This document shows, one piece after another, positions 43,871-53,457 of a stretch of 64,000 nt of DNA. The stretch comes from Nitratireductor thuwali (GTDB lineage: Bacteria; Pseudomonadota; Alphaproteobacteria; Rhizobiales; Rhizobiaceae). Location of the stretch: the NCBI RefSeq assembly GCF_036621415.1, contig NZ_CP030941.1, positions 3,470,001-3,534,000 on the forward strand, in the 5' to 3' direction. The notes below the pieces were generated by a model. The model had not been told where the DNA came from. It made no database searches and saw only the letters and a program-made list of their open reading frames with translations. Numbering within the stretch: the stretch's first letter is position 1; every line of letters starts with the position of its first letter. Both the position numbers and the translations under genes were made by a program.

Positions 43871-44000
43871 CCGAAGGGCTCCCTCGTGTTGTTTCCCCGA
43901 TGATTCGCCAAACCGCACCTGCGAATCATCCATAAGGAATCAGAGGTGATTCGCCTTGTCCAGAGCCCAGCGGAAAAGTTGATAAATACTTACCGGCAGG

Positions 44001-46646
44001 TCAGGCGAGCGTGCGTTCCACGATGTCGCGCAGATCGCGTGAAAGCTCCTTTGCCTGGGAGATGGTGGCGAGGGCCTCGCGCGCGTGCTCCTGGCGCTTT
44101 TTCTCCAGCGACCTCCACGACCTGAAGGCGATGGCCAGCCGCGCGGCCAGCTGGGGATTGTCCTTCTCGATCGCCAGCACCGTCTCGGCCAGGAACCGGT
44201 ATCCCTCGCCGTCGGCGCGGTGGAAGCCGGTCTGGTTGGCGCTGGCGAAGGTGCCTATCAGCGCCCGCACACGATTGGGGTTGGCGAGCGAGAAGGCCTC
44301 GTGCGCCATCAGCCCGCGAACCCGCTCCACCGCGTCCGGGCCGGGCGTGGTGGCCTGCACCATGAACCATTTGTCGAGCACAAGCGGATTGCCGCGGTAG
44401 CGTTCCTCGAACTGCGCAAGGGCCTGCGCGGTCTGCGGGCTGTGCGGAAACTGGTGCGCGAGAACGGCGAGGGCGGCGGCCATCGCCGTCATGTTGTCGG
44501 CCGTCTCGAATTGCCGCGTGGCATGTTCAGGCGTGCCGGTGCCGGCGCTCAGATAGTCGAGAAGCACGTTGCGCAGCGCCCGCCGGCCGGCGCTCGCGGC
44601 ATCGGGCGTGAACGTTTCGCCGCTGTCGAGCGCTTCATGGAGTTCTCCGAAAGTGCCGGCGCACTGACTGCCGATGGCCTCTCGCAGCCCGGAAATGGCG
44701 GCATGGATGGCGTCGGGATCGATACTGCTGCCGATCTCGCGCGCAATGTCGGCCTCCGCCGGCAGCGTCAGGGCCTGGGCGCGGTAGGCGGCCCCCAGCG
44801 TTTCGTCGGATGCGATCTCGGCCGGATAGGCAAGCAGCTCATCGGGAAATGCGGCCTCCTTGCCGCCTCTGATGCGCTGTGTCGCCTCGATCAACGCTTC
44901 CGTGAAGAGCGTGTTCAGCGCCTGCCAGCGCGAGAACAGGTCATTGTCGTGGCGGGCCAGGAACATGCGGTCCTCGGCGGAGGCTTCGAGCGAAAGCGTC
45001 ACGGGCGCGGAAAACCCGCGATTGAGCGAGACGACCGGCCGCGCGCCGATGCCTTTGAAACGGATCACATGCTTGCGCTTGCGCACATGGATCACGCCGT
45101 CCTCGACAGTGGCGCCGTCGGCGCCGTCGAACGTCATATCCTCGCCGTTCGACCCGACCAGGCCGAAGGCCAGCGGGATGTGCATCAGGCGCTTGCGCGC
45201 CTCCGATGGGGTAGGGGGCACGCTCTGCTCGATCTCCAGCGTGAATTCCCGCGCGCGCCCGTTATAGCGGCCGCTGGCGGTTATGTTCGGGGTGCCGGCC
45301 TGGTGGTACCAGAGAGCGAACTGGGCGAGGTCGGCGCCGGAGACCTCCTCGAAACAGCGCACGAAGTCCTCGATCGTGACCGCCTGGCCGTCATGGCGCT
45401 CGAAGTAAAGGTCCATGCCCGCCCGGAACTTGTCCGCGCCCAGCAGCGTGCGGATCATGCGCACGACCTCGGAGCCTTTTTCGTAGACGGTGGCGGTGTA
45501 GAAATTGTTGATCTCGCGGTAGCGGCGGGGCCTTACCGGGTGGGCAAGCGGGCCTTGGTCTTCCGGGAACTGATGCGCCCGCAGCGTCCTGACCTCGGCA
45601 ATGCGCTTGACTGCCCGCGAACGTTGGTCGGCGGAGAATTCGTGGTCGCGATAGACCGTCAGCCCTTCCTTCAGGCAGAGCTGGAACCAGTCGCGGCAAG
45701 TGATTCTGTTTCCAGTCCAATTATGGAAATATTCGTGGGCGATGATGGCTTCGATATTGGCGAAATCCATGTCCGTGGCCGTCTCCGGGTCGGCCAGCAC
45801 GTATTTGTCGTTGAAGATGTTGAGGCCCTTGTTCTCCATCGCGCCCATGTTGAAATCGGAGACGGCGACGATGTTGAAGACATCAAGATCGTATTCCCTG
45901 CCGAAGCGCTCCTCGTCCCAGCGCATGGAGCGTTTGAGCGCGTCCATCGCATAGGTCGCGCGCGCCTCCTTGCCGTGCTCCACATAGATGGCAAGCGTCA
46001 CATCGCGCCCGGATGCGGTGGTGAAGGTGTCATGCACCGCGCCGAGGTCGCCGGCCACCAATGCGAAGAGATAGGACGGCTTGGGGTGCGGGTCGTGCCA
46101 GACCGCGAAATGACGGCCGTGCTCGAGTTCTCCGCTGTCGGTCGGATTGCCGTTGGAAAGCAGCAGCGGTGCCGTTTTCCTGTCGGCCTCCAGACAAACC
46201 CGGTAGACGCTCAGGACGTCCGGCCGGTCAAGGAAATAGGTGATGCGGCGAAAGCCCTCGGCCTCGCATTGGGTGCAGAAAACGCCGTTCGAGACGTAGA
46301 GCCCCATCAGCGCCTTGTTGGCCGAAGGGTCGGTGCGCGTCACCAGCGTCAGCTCGAACCTTTTTGCCGGCGGCGTGCTGCGCAGGACGAGCCTGTCCGC
46401 TGTCGCCTCGTAGTCCGATTCGGCGACCGGCGCGCCATTGACCAGCAGGCTTTCGAGCGTCAGCCCGTCGCCGTCCAGAATCAGCGGCCTGTCGGCAGCC
46501 ACGCCGTCCCGCCTTTCCACCGTAAGCCGCGCCTCGACCCTGGTATCGGCGGAATCGAGCTGGAACGTCAGGTCGGTCTCGGGGATGAGGTAGTCGCTCG
46601 GGCCGTAGTCCTCGAGACGGAACACCTGGCCGGTATCGGTGCGCAT
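44001..46646 (-). CDS. pepN: Aminopeptidase N
   Basis: An 881-residue zinc metallopeptidase of family M1. The substrate-recognition motif GAMENKGLNIFNDKY precedes the zinc site HEYFHNWTGNRITCRDWFQL, with the first zinc His at about residue 304. The DUF3458-type C-terminal domains follow, typical of bacterial PepN. It removes N-terminal residues from peptides in the cytoplasm. The gene is divergent from the CoxL-type gene at 46793. Confidence 0.95.
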   Translation of the reverse strand: MRTDTGQVFRLEDYGPSDYLIPETDLTFQLDSADTRVEARLTVERRDGVAADRPLILDGDGLTLESLLVNGAPVAESDYEATADRLVLRSTPPAKRFELTLVTRTDPSANKALMGLYVSNGVFCTQCEAEGFRRITYFLDRPDVLSVYRVCLEADRKTAPLLLSNGNPTDSGELEHGRHFAVWHDPHPKPSYLFALVAGDLGAVHDTFTTASGRDVTLAIYVEHGKEARATYAMDALKRSMRWDEERFGREYDLDVFNIVAVSDFNMGAMENKGLNIFNDKYVLADPETATDMDFANIEAIIAHEYFHNWTGNRITCRDWFQLCLKEGLTVYRDHEFSADQRSRAVKRIAEVRTLRAHQFPEDQGPLAHPVRPRRYREINNFYTATVYEKGSEVVRMIRTLLGADKFRAGMDLYFERHDGQAVTIEDFVRCFEEVSGADLAQFALWYHQAGTPNITASGRYNGRAREFTLEIEQSVPPTPSEARKRLMHIPLAFGLVGSNGEDMTFDGADGATVEDGVIHVRKRKHVIRFKGIGARPVVSLNRGFSAPVTLSLEASAEDRMFLARHDNDLFSRWQALNTLFTEALIEATQRIRGGKEAAFPDELLAYPAEIASDETLGAAYRAQALTLPAEADIAREIGSSIDPDAIHAAISGLREAIGSQCAGTFGELHEALDSGETFTPDAASAGRRALRNVLLDYLSAGTGTPEHATRQFETADNMTAMAAALAVLAHQFPHSPQTAQALAQFEERYRGNPLVLDKWFMVQATTPGPDAVERVRGLMAHEAFSLANPNRVRALIGTFASANQTGFHRADGEGYRFLAETVLAIEKDNPQLAARLAIAFRSWRSLEKKRQEHAREALATISQAKELSRDLRDIVERTLA

Positions 46647-46663
46647 TCAACATACTCCGGAAG

Positions 46664-46690
46664 GGTCCAGGCTCGCCGCGATGCTGGACC
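46664..46690. promoter_or_regulatory. Inverted repeat in the pepN upstream region
   Basis: Arms GGTCCAG and CTGGACC separated by 13 bp lie in the 146-bp divergent space between pepN and the molybdenum hydroxylase gene. It could be an operator for a dimeric regulator of either gene. There is no independent support. Confidence 0.25.
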
Positions 46691-46792
46691 AACAAAATCG
46701 ACTGTGGCTCTTTACACGATGGAGCGGGTCGACAAAACTGGCATCATCTCTATGTCTTCATTGGTTTCCATTTCACGGGCAAGGAACTCGGT

Positions 46793-49105
46793 ATGACGGT
46801 TCTCACACCGAAATTCGGCATGGGCGCATCCGTGCTGCGCAAGGAAGACCGGAACTTCCTCACCGGCAAGGGGCGCTACACGGACGACATCACACCGGCC
46901 GGCACGCTGCATGCCCATGTGTTGCGTTCGCCCATGGCGAAGGCCAGGTTCACCATCGGCTCCCTGGACGAGGCAAGGGCCGCGCCCGGCGTGCACCTGG
47001 TACTCACCGGCGCCGACACGGCCCATCTGGGGAACCTGAAATCCGGCGCGATGCAGAAGCAGCCCGACGGCACGTTTGCGCCCACCAAGGACATTCCGAT
47101 CCTGTGCCGTGAACGCGTGCAATATGTGGGCGACGCCATCGCCTTCATCGTGGCCGACAGCCGCAGCCAGGCGCAGGACGCCGCCGAGCTGATAGAGATC
47201 GACTTCGAGGACGAGGACCCAATCGTCGATACGGCGGCCGCGCTGGACGATGGCGCACCGCTGGTCTGGCCGGACCTCGGGAGCAACCGGGCCTTTCGCT
47301 ACCATGTCGGCGACAAGGCGAAGTCGGAAGCCGCGTTCGCCAAGGCCGACCGCGTGGTCGAGACCTCCTTCAAGAACAACCGCCTCGTTTCCAACTACAT
47401 GGAGCCGCGCGCGGCGCTGGCCGAATGGGACGCGGCGAGCGAGCATTTCACGCTCACCACCGGCTCGCAGGGCGTGCACTCCATGCAGGAGATATTGGCG
47501 AAGCAGGTCTTCGGAATCGGCAAGGACAAGCTGCGGGTGATCACGCCGGACGTGGGCGGCGGCTTCGGTCCCAAGACCTTCGTCTATCGCGAATACGCTC
47601 TGGTGATGGAGGCGGCCAGGCGCCTCGGCAGGCCCGTCAAATGGACCGGCGACCGCACCGAGCATTTCATGACCGACGCGCAGGGCCGCGACAACGTGGT
47701 CAAGGCCCAGATGGCGCTCGATAAGGACGGCCGCTTCCTTGCGCTCCGCGTCAATCTCATCGCCAATATGGGCGCCTATATCTCGCAATACGGTCCCTTC
47801 ATTCCCTTCGTCGGCGTGTCCATGTCGACGGGCGTCTACGACATCCGGGCGCTCGACGTGACCATCGACGGCGTCTACACCAACACCTGTCCGGTCGACG
47901 CCTATCGCGGGGCCGGGCGGCCGGAAGCGGCCTTTCTCCTCGAAAAGCTGGTCGATGAATGCGCCCGCCAGACGGGCCTTGGCCGCGACGAGATCCGGCG
48001 CCGCAATTTCATCCGGCCCGAGCAATTCCCCTACACCACGCAGACCGGCCGCAAATATGATGTGGGTGAGTTCGAGGGGCACATGAACTTGTGCATGGAG
48101 CGCGCCGGCTGGGCCGACTTCGACAAACGGGCGGAAGCGGCGGCCCGGCGCGGCAGGATCCGCGGCATCGGCATGGCGACCTATATCGAGGCATGCGCCT
48201 TCGCCGGCTCGGAGCCCGCCCACGTCACGCTCAACGGGGACGGCACGGTGACGCTGGCCATCGGCACCCAGTCGAACGGCCAGGGTCACGCCACGGCCTA
48301 CGCGCAATTTGTCGCCGAAAAGCTCAATCTCGACATCGACAGGATCACCGTCCACCAGGGTGACACGAGCGTGCTGGCCAAGGGCGGCGGCACCGGCGGC
48401 TCGCGGTCCATTCCGCTGGGGGGCGTCTCGGCCTCCCGCGCCGGCGAGGACCTTGCCGAAAAGATCAGGAAGATCGCCGCCGACGAGCTGGAGGCCTCCG
48501 CCGCCGACATCGAGCTGGTGGACGGCACCGCCCGCATCGTGGGCACCGACCGCAGCCTTGATTTCTCGGCCATCGCCAAGGCCGCCAGGCAGCCGGACGA
48601 CCTCAAGGGCTTCGGCGAATTCGTGCAGGACGAGGCGACCTATCCCAACGGCACCCATATCTGCGAGGTGGAGATCGATCCGGCCACCGGCGATACGCTT
48701 CTCGTCGGCTACTGGATCGTCGACGATTTCGGCGCGACGGTGAACCCGGTTCTCCTGGCCGGGCAGGTTCATGGCGGCGTTGCCCAGGGTGCCGGCCAGG
48801 CGCTGACCGAGGACACGGTCTATTCCGAAGACGGCCAGCTCGTCACCGCCACCTTCATGGATTACGGCATGCCGCGCGCGGACCTTCTTCCCGACATCCA
48901 TTTCGAAACCCGCAACGTGCCCTCGACCACCAATGCCATGGGTATCAAGGGCGCGGGCGAAGCAGGCACCATCGGCGCGACGCCCGCCGTCCATAACGCG
49001 GTCGTCGATGCCCTGTGGCGTGCATACGGCATCAACCACATCGAGATGCCGTCAACGCCGTCGCGCCTGTGGAGCGCCATCCGGGAGGCTTCGGGAAAAG
49101 GGTGA
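46793..49105 (+). CDS. Molybdenum hydroxylase large subunit (xanthine dehydrogenase family, CoxL form II type)
   Basis: A 770-residue molybdopterin-binding subunit of the xanthine dehydrogenase/CO dehydrogenase family. Signatures include VGGGFGPKTFVYREYALVME, AYRGAGRPEA in the CoxL active-site loop (form II pattern AYRGAGR rather than AYRCSFR), GTGGSRSIPLGGVSASR, and the catalytic Glu in GIKGAGEAGTIGATPAV. It normally works with a FAD subunit (CoxM type) and a [2Fe-2S] subunit (CoxS type), but neither is adjacent here. The substrate is unknown; form II enzymes are not proven CO oxidisers. Confidence 0.9.
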   Translation: MTVLTPKFGMGASVLRKEDRNFLTGKGRYTDDITPAGTLHAHVLRSPMAKARFTIGSLDEARAAPGVHLVLTGADTAHLGNLKSGAMQKQPDGTFAPTKDIPILCRERVQYVGDAIAFIVADSRSQAQDAAELIEIDFEDEDPIVDTAAALDDGAPLVWPDLGSNRAFRYHVGDKAKSEAAFAKADRVVETSFKNNRLVSNYMEPRAALAEWDAASEHFTLTTGSQGVHSMQEILAKQVFGIGKDKLRVITPDVGGGFGPKTFVYREYALVMEAARRLGRPVKWTGDRTEHFMTDAQGRDNVVKAQMALDKDGRFLALRVNLIANMGAYISQYGPFIPFVGVSMSTGVYDIRALDVTIDGVYTNTCPVDAYRGAGRPEAAFLLEKLVDECARQTGLGRDEIRRRNFIRPEQFPYTTQTGRKYDVGEFEGHMNLCMERAGWADFDKRAEAAARRGRIRGIGMATYIEACAFAGSEPAHVTLNGDGTVTLAIGTQSNGQGHATAYAQFVAEKLNLDIDRITVHQGDTSVLAKGGGTGGSRSIPLGGVSASRAGEDLAEKIRKIAADELEASAADIELVDGTARIVGTDRSLDFSAIAKAARQPDDLKGFGEFVQDEATYPNGTHICEVEIDPATGDTLLVGYWIVDDFGATVNPVLLAGQVHGGVAQGAGQALTEDTVYSEDGQLVTATFMDYGMPRADLLPDIHFETRNVPSTTNAMGIKGAGEAGTIGATPAVHNAVVDALWRAYGINHIEMPSTPSRLWSAIREASGKG

Positions 49106-49199
49106 ACCCGGATTTGCCTAGCCCTGCATGGCGGAAAGCGGGGGCGCGCGCGCCGCTTTCCGCTCGTGCCGTCCCTTATGCTCCACGCGGGGCGCGCGC

Positions 49200-50153
49200 A
49201 TGCCGGCCATAACCGATTTGGGCTCTTCGAGCCGACCGCTGATAGGCATTGCGCTGAAGGTCGTATCGGTGACGATCTTCGTCTGCATGTCCTCTCTGAT
49301 CAAATATTCGGGCGACGTGCCGCCAGGGCAGATCGTCTTCTTCCGATCCTTCTTCGCCATCTTCCCGATCTTCGCCATGCTCGCCTGGCAGCGCGAGTTG
49401 GCTACCGCCTTCCACACCTCCAGGCCGTTCGGGCATATTGCGCGCGGACTTGTCGGCGTCGTGGCCATGGCCTTGGGCTTCTACGGCCTGACGAAGCTGC
49501 CGCTGCCCGACGCGATCACGCTGAACTATGCCCAGCCGCTCATCGTCGTCGTTTTCTCCGCCCTGTTCGCGGGCGAAACCGTGCGCATGTATCGCTGGAG
49601 CGCGGTCGTCGTGGGCTTTGTCGGCGTGGTGATCGTCGCCTGGCCCAAGCTGACCCTGTTGAGCGGCGAGGGGGGCATGGCGGCGGAGCAGGGGCTCGGC
49701 GTCATTGCCGTCCTGGCCGCCGCGGCCTGTTCGGCCGTCGCCATGCTGCTTGTGCGAAAGCTGGTGCAGACCGAAAGGACGGCGACCATCGTCCTGTGGT
49801 TTTCGGTCACCGCCACCGTCATGTCGCTCGTGTCGCTCCCCTTCGGCTGGATTGCGCTATCCAACGGCCAGATGCTGGCGCTCGTGGGTGCGGGCCTTTG
49901 CGGCGGCGTCGCGCAAATCCTGATGACGCAATGCTATCGCTATGCCGAACTGTCGACGATCGCGCCCTTCGAATACACGTCGATGGTCCTTGCCATCGTT
50001 ATCGGCTATTTCGTCTTCAAGGACGTGCCGACGCTCTACACGCTCGTCGGCGGCCTCATCATCGTGGGCGCCGGCCTTTTCATCATCTGGCGCGAGCATC
50101 GCATCGGCCTCCAAAGAAGCGCGGCCCGGCGTTTCGTGCCGCCGGGCTCGTAG
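49200..50153 (+). CDS. EamA/DMT-family transporter
   Basis: A 317-residue membrane protein with about ten helices forming two EamA repeats: the first from residue 10 (LIGIALKVVSVTIFVCMSSL) with the AQPLIVVVFSALFAGETV motif near residue 110, and the second from residue 165 with YTSMVLAIVIGYFVFKDVP near the end. ATG 49200 was chosen because upstream in-frame residues are not membrane-like. Members export amino acids, metabolites or drugs; the substrate cannot be told. The C-terminus is basic (RSAARRFVPPGS). Confidence 0.87.
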   Translation: MPAITDLGSSSRPLIGIALKVVSVTIFVCMSSLIKYSGDVPPGQIVFFRSFFAIFPIFAMLAWQRELATAFHTSRPFGHIARGLVGVVAMALGFYGLTKLPLPDAITLNYAQPLIVVVFSALFAGETVRMYRWSAVVVGFVGVVIVAWPKLTLLSGEGGMAAEQGLGVIAVLAAAACSAVAMLLVRKLVQTERTATIVLWFSVTATVMSLVSLPFGWIALSNGQMLALVGAGLCGGVAQILMTQCYRYAELSTIAPFEYTSMVLAIVIGYFVFKDVPTLYTLVGGLIIVGAGLFIIWREHRIGLQRSAARRFVPPGS

Positions 50154-50175
50154 ATGCCTGTGCTTTTGAAGGCGC

Positions 50176-51072
50176 CTACCACAAAGGTCCGTGGCGCTCC
50201 TCTTCCTTCAGGCTGCCGGAGCCGAAGTGAAAGCGCGCACCGGCCATAAGCGTGCCGGTCCTGACCTTGTCGGAGGTCGCATGGGTCTTCACCTTTGCGG
50301 TCTCATGGCGATATCCGGCAAAGACGCTGAAGGGGCGCTCGTCGAAACGGTAGTTGGCGAGCGCGGACAGTGATGTCACGTCATAGCGCGCCTCGTCCGA
50401 CGAAAGGCGGTCTATCCCGCCTTCGAGGTCGAAGCGGATATTGTCGTTGTAGTAGTAGCGTATGCCGGCCTCCGCCAGGAGATGGTCCGCGTCCAGACCG
50501 GCAAGGGAGCTCTTGCCGAAACCGACTTTTCCGATGAGCGTCATGTTGTCCAGGAAGTAGGCGCCTTCCAGCCCGCCGACGGTGTCGGTAAGTTTTTGCT
50601 CCGCGCTCGGGGGAGCCAGGAGGGACGACAAACGAGCCTTCGCCTTGGAGCCCTGGAGAAAGGCCCCCAGCGCGTACCGGTCCGGGTGGCGCTGATAGGC
50701 GTGCAGCGTGCCCGAAAAGCTCGTTAGGCGCAGATCGTCGATCTTGCCCTCGTGGTAGGCGCCGTCCAGCTGGATATTCCATCCATCGGGAAGGCCGGTA
50801 TGAACCGTGCCCCGCAAGGCCCATCCGGCTCCCTTGAGTTCGCCATTCTCGAGCTTGCTCTCGGACTTGTGCAGATGGCCCTCGACATAGCCGGTCGTTC
50901 CGCCGCCTATCGCGGCAAGGCCGGACTCCAGCTTGGCCAATCCTTCATGCTTGGACGCGCATCTGCATGGAGGCTGCGGAGACAGATCCGCAGCGTCCGC
51001 CATCGATCCCATGCTTCCTAGAAACAGCGCGCAGGCGATTGTAAGCCCCCCGAAAGACTCTTGAGCGGTCAT
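50176..51072 (-). CDS. Predicted outer membrane beta-barrel protein
   Basis: A 298-residue protein with an export signal (MTAQESFGGLTIACALFLGS, cleavage near DAADLSP) and a C-terminal two-thirds made of alternating amphipathic strands separated by short loops (for example GWALRGTVHTGLPDGWNIQL, AGIRYYYNDNIRFDLEGGID and SVFAGYRHETAKVKT). It is consistent with a porin-like barrel of 10-12 strands. A GGAGG site lies just before ATG 51072. No family name can be given with confidence; neighbours do not suggest a substrate. Confidence 0.65.
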   Translation of the reverse strand: MTAQESFGGLTIACALFLGSMGSMADAADLSPQPPCRCASKHEGLAKLESGLAAIGGGTTGYVEGHLHKSESKLENGELKGAGWALRGTVHTGLPDGWNIQLDGAYHEGKIDDLRLTSFSGTLHAYQRHPDRYALGAFLQGSKAKARLSSLLAPPSAEQKLTDTVGGLEGAYFLDNMTLIGKVGFGKSSLAGLDADHLLAEAGIRYYYNDNIRFDLEGGIDRLSSDEARYDVTSLSALANYRFDERPFSVFAGYRHETAKVKTHATSDKVRTGTLMAGARFHFGSGSLKEEERHGPLW

Positions 51073-51221
51073 GCCGGCCTCCGGGTTTAGTGACACGACA
51101 AGAATGAAAAATTCTAGTTAAGGTTGAGTTAATCGAAGAAAGTGTCTTAAAAATTGCATATGCAGGTCCGCCCGGTTCCTGCAGGGCGACGAACTTCTCG
51201 CCGTCCGCGCGCTCCCGGCGC

Positions 51222-52037
51222 CTATTTGCCGGGCCGCCCCTCGCGCTGCCGCAGAAAGCGCGCCGTGGCATCGTCGGCGGGAAAGAACGTCTCCAGCGCC
51301 AGCTCCGACAGGGTGACGTCGAGCGGCGTTCCGAACACAGTGGTGGTGGTGATGAAGGAGAGTTCTTCCTGCCCCGCCCGCAGGCGCAGCGGAACCGCGA
51401 TCGTCTCGGCCTCCGCCGGACGTTTGCCCCTCTGCGCGGCTCCCGCCGGATAGGCCGCAAGTTCCTTTTCGAGCGCATAGAGCTGCGGATCGGCAAACTG
51501 CCCGTTAAGCTGCTTCAGCCGCTCCAGCACATGGTTTCGCCATTGCGCCAGATTGACGATGCGCGGCGCAATTCCCTTCGGATGCAGGCTGAGCCGCAGC
51601 ACGTTCACCGGCGGCGAAAGCAGCGCCGTCTCTTCGACGCCCTCCAGAAAGGGCGCGATCGCCTCGTTGGAGGCAACCATGTTCCAGTGCCGGTCGATGG
51701 CGATGGCCGGGTTGGGGGCATGGCCGTCGAGGATCCGCTGCACCGCGTCCATCGCGGGCTTCAATGCCGGATCGTCCAGGCTGCGCTCGGGAAAGGAAGG
51801 CGCGAAGCCGGCGGCCAGCAGCATGCGGTTCTGTTCGCGCAGGGGCAGCGAAAGGCTGTGCGCCAGAAGCAGCACCATGTCCCGCGAAGGCCTGGCACGT
51901 CCGCTCTCCACGAAGCTCAGATGGCGCTGCGAGATGCCTGCCTCCAGCGCCAGGTCGAGCTGGCTCAGCCGCCTCCGCTTGCGCCAGTCCCGCAGCAGGT
52001 CGCCGGGGCTGTCATTTTCCATGCTTCTCGTGTCCAT
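51222..52037 (-). CDS. XRE-family transcriptional regulator with MmyB-like ligand domain
   Basis: A 271-residue regulator. An HTH of the XRE type lies at about residues 13-68 (DLLRDWRKRRRLSQLDLALE, then ISQRHLSFVESGRARPSRDM). The rest resembles the MmyB-like ligand-binding domain (AIDRHWNMVASNEAIAPFLE). It is divergent from the small membrane protein gene at 52162 with 124 bp between, so it probably controls that gene and itself. No effector is known. Confidence 0.87.
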   Translation of the reverse strand: MDTRSMENDSPGDLLRDWRKRRRLSQLDLALEAGISQRHLSFVESGRARPSRDMVLLLAHSLSLPLREQNRMLLAAGFAPSFPERSLDDPALKPAMDAVQRILDGHAPNPAIAIDRHWNMVASNEAIAPFLEGVEETALLSPPVNVLRLSLHPKGIAPRIVNLAQWRNHVLERLKQLNGQFADPQLYALEKELAAYPAGAAQRGKRPAEAETIAVPLRLRAGQEELSFITTTTVFGTPLDVTLSELALETFFPADDATARFLRQREGRPGK

Positions 52038-52161
52038 GGCCGCAAGCTACCTCGCCTGAAGCATCGATACCATTACCTCCCGCGTAATCGCCTTGAGCGC
52101 CGGAAACGGTCAATCTTTCGGCGTGAACCGGCGAGCGCCGGCCCAATCGAGGAGAAAGATC

Positions 52162-52557
52162 ATGAGCCAACCCATCACCCCATATCTCCGCAAGGTCCTC
52201 CTGCTGGACGCGGCCGTCAGCGGCGCTGCGGGCGTTCTGATGATCGGCGGCGCCGGCGTCCTGTCCGGCCTGCTGGCGTTGCCATCCACGTTGCTGTTCT
52301 GGTCCGGCCTCGTGCTCGTGCCGTTCGTCGCGGTGCTGGTCGCCGTCGCCCGCCGGTCCAGCGCACCGCGCATCGTGCTCATCGACATTGTGGGCGTAAA
52401 CGTGCTGTGGGTGATCGCCAGCTTTGCGATCATGGCCATTGGTATCGTCCAGCCGAACCTTCTGGGTGTGCTCTTCATCACCGCGCAGGCTCTGGCGGTG
52501 GCCCTGTTCGCCGCCCTTCAAGCGGCGGGGCTACGCGCGGCCGTGGTGCCCGGCTAA
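52162..52557 (+). CDS. Small integral membrane protein
   Basis: A 131-residue protein with four predicted helices (from LDAAVSGAAGVLMIGGAGVL, TLLFWSGLVLVPFVAVLVAV, IDIVGVNVLWVIASFAIMAI and GVLFITAQALAVALFAALQA). ATG 52162 has GAGGAGAAAG upstream. It is divergent from an XRE regulator, suggesting regulated expression. No known family was recognised; it resembles small four-helix SMR/DoxX-size proteins but lacks their motifs. Confidence 0.75.
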   Translation: MSQPITPYLRKVLLLDAAVSGAAGVLMIGGAGVLSGLLALPSTLLFWSGLVLVPFVAVLVAVARRSSAPRIVLIDIVGVNVLWVIASFAIMAIGIVQPNLLGVLFITAQALAVALFAALQAAGLRAAVVPG

Positions 52558-53420
52558 GGTTCCAGCCGCGCTTTCACCGCGAGGAAATCCCGCCATGCCA
52601 GCTTCTTGTGCGCCGGATTGCGCAGCAGATAGGCGGGGTGCAGCGAGGGCAGGGTGGCGATTTTCTCGCCGCCCGCCGTTTCGTGCTCGGCCCATTTGCC
52701 GCGCATCCGCATGATGCCGGTCGTGGTCCGCAGCAGCAGCTTGGTCGACGGATTGCCCAGTGTCACCAGCACTTTCGGTCTCACCAGTTCGATATGCCGC
52801 TCGATGAAGGGACGGCATATCTCGGTCTCGATGGGCGAGGGGTCGCGGTTGCCGGGCGGCCGCCAGGGGATGACGTTGGAGATGTAGGCGGATGTGCGGT
52901 CGCGTCCGATCGCCGCCAACATGCGGTCCAGCAGCTGCCCCGAGCGCCCGACGAAAGGCAGGCCCTGCAAATCCTCGTCGCGGCCCGGCGCCTCGCCCAC
53001 CAGCATCAGGTCGGCTTGCGGATTGCCGTCCGCGAAGACGAGGTTCTTGGCGGTCAGCTTGAGATTGCAGCCGTCGAACCCTTCCAGAATCGACCGCAAC
53101 TCGTCGAGCGTTGCCGCCTGCCGCGCCAGTTCGCGGGCCCTCGCCGCCTGAGCCTCGTCGGGTACGCTGGCCGCCGGCGCAATGGCAGGCGCGGCCGCGC
53201 GCTCGGATCGGGCGGCGGGGGCCGGGGCGGGCGCCGGAGGAGGGGACGGCGCGCCACGTGCGGCACTGCCGTGCGGCCCGGCCGGTCTCTCCCGTGCCGC
53301 AGGTCCCTCCGAAAAGCGGTCGACAGCCTCCTCGCACAATGCCTCCTCGACGCCGGCGTCGGCATAGAAGGCAAGCAATTCCCGCAGGCCGAAACTCGTG
53401 TCGGAGGCTTCTGTTTTCAT
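52554..53420 (-). CDS. Uracil-DNA glycosylase, family 4-like, lacking two Fe-S cysteines
   Basis: A 288-residue protein. After a Pro/Ala-rich N-terminal third, the catalytic core shows MLVGEAPGRDEDLQGLPFVG, RSGQLLDRMLAAIGRDR, the SNVIPWRPPGNRDPSPIE stretch, and LHPAYLLRN (motif B). Canonical family 4 enzymes bind a [4Fe-4S] cluster with four Cys (a CxxC, one in NVVKCRPP, one in a following helix); here the first CxxC reads F-D-G-C and the third position is Trp (NVIPWRPP). At least two ligands are lost. It probably still removes uracil, but cluster binding is doubtful. The stop overlaps the upstream neighbour by 4 bp in convergent fashion. Confidence 0.88.
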   Translation of the reverse strand: MKTEASDTSFGLRELLAFYADAGVEEALCEEAVDRFSEGPAARERPAGPHGSAARGAPSPPPAPAPAPAARSERAAAPAIAPAASVPDEAQAARARELARQAATLDELRSILEGFDGCNLKLTAKNLVFADGNPQADLMLVGEAPGRDEDLQGLPFVGRSGQLLDRMLAAIGRDRTSAYISNVIPWRPPGNRDPSPIETEICRPFIERHIELVRPKVLVTLGNPSTKLLLRTTTGIMRMRGKWAEHETAGGEKIATLPSLHPAYLLRNPAHKKLAWRDFLAVKARLEP

Positions 53421-53457
53421 GGCGCCAATCTTGTCTCTCGCGCGCCCCAATGCAAGC

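Noticed and set aside
41816..43903. A 695-codon plus-strand frame opposite the PAS histidine kinase
   Set aside because: The kinase motifs on the minus strand are complete; this frame has none.
44085..46796. A 903-codon plus-strand frame opposite pepN
   Set aside because: pepN is unmistakable on the other strand; this frame is a high-GC shadow with no motifs.
46712..49039. A 775-codon minus-strand frame opposite the CoxL-type gene
   Set aside because: It is a shadow of the recognised molybdenum hydroxylase subunit.
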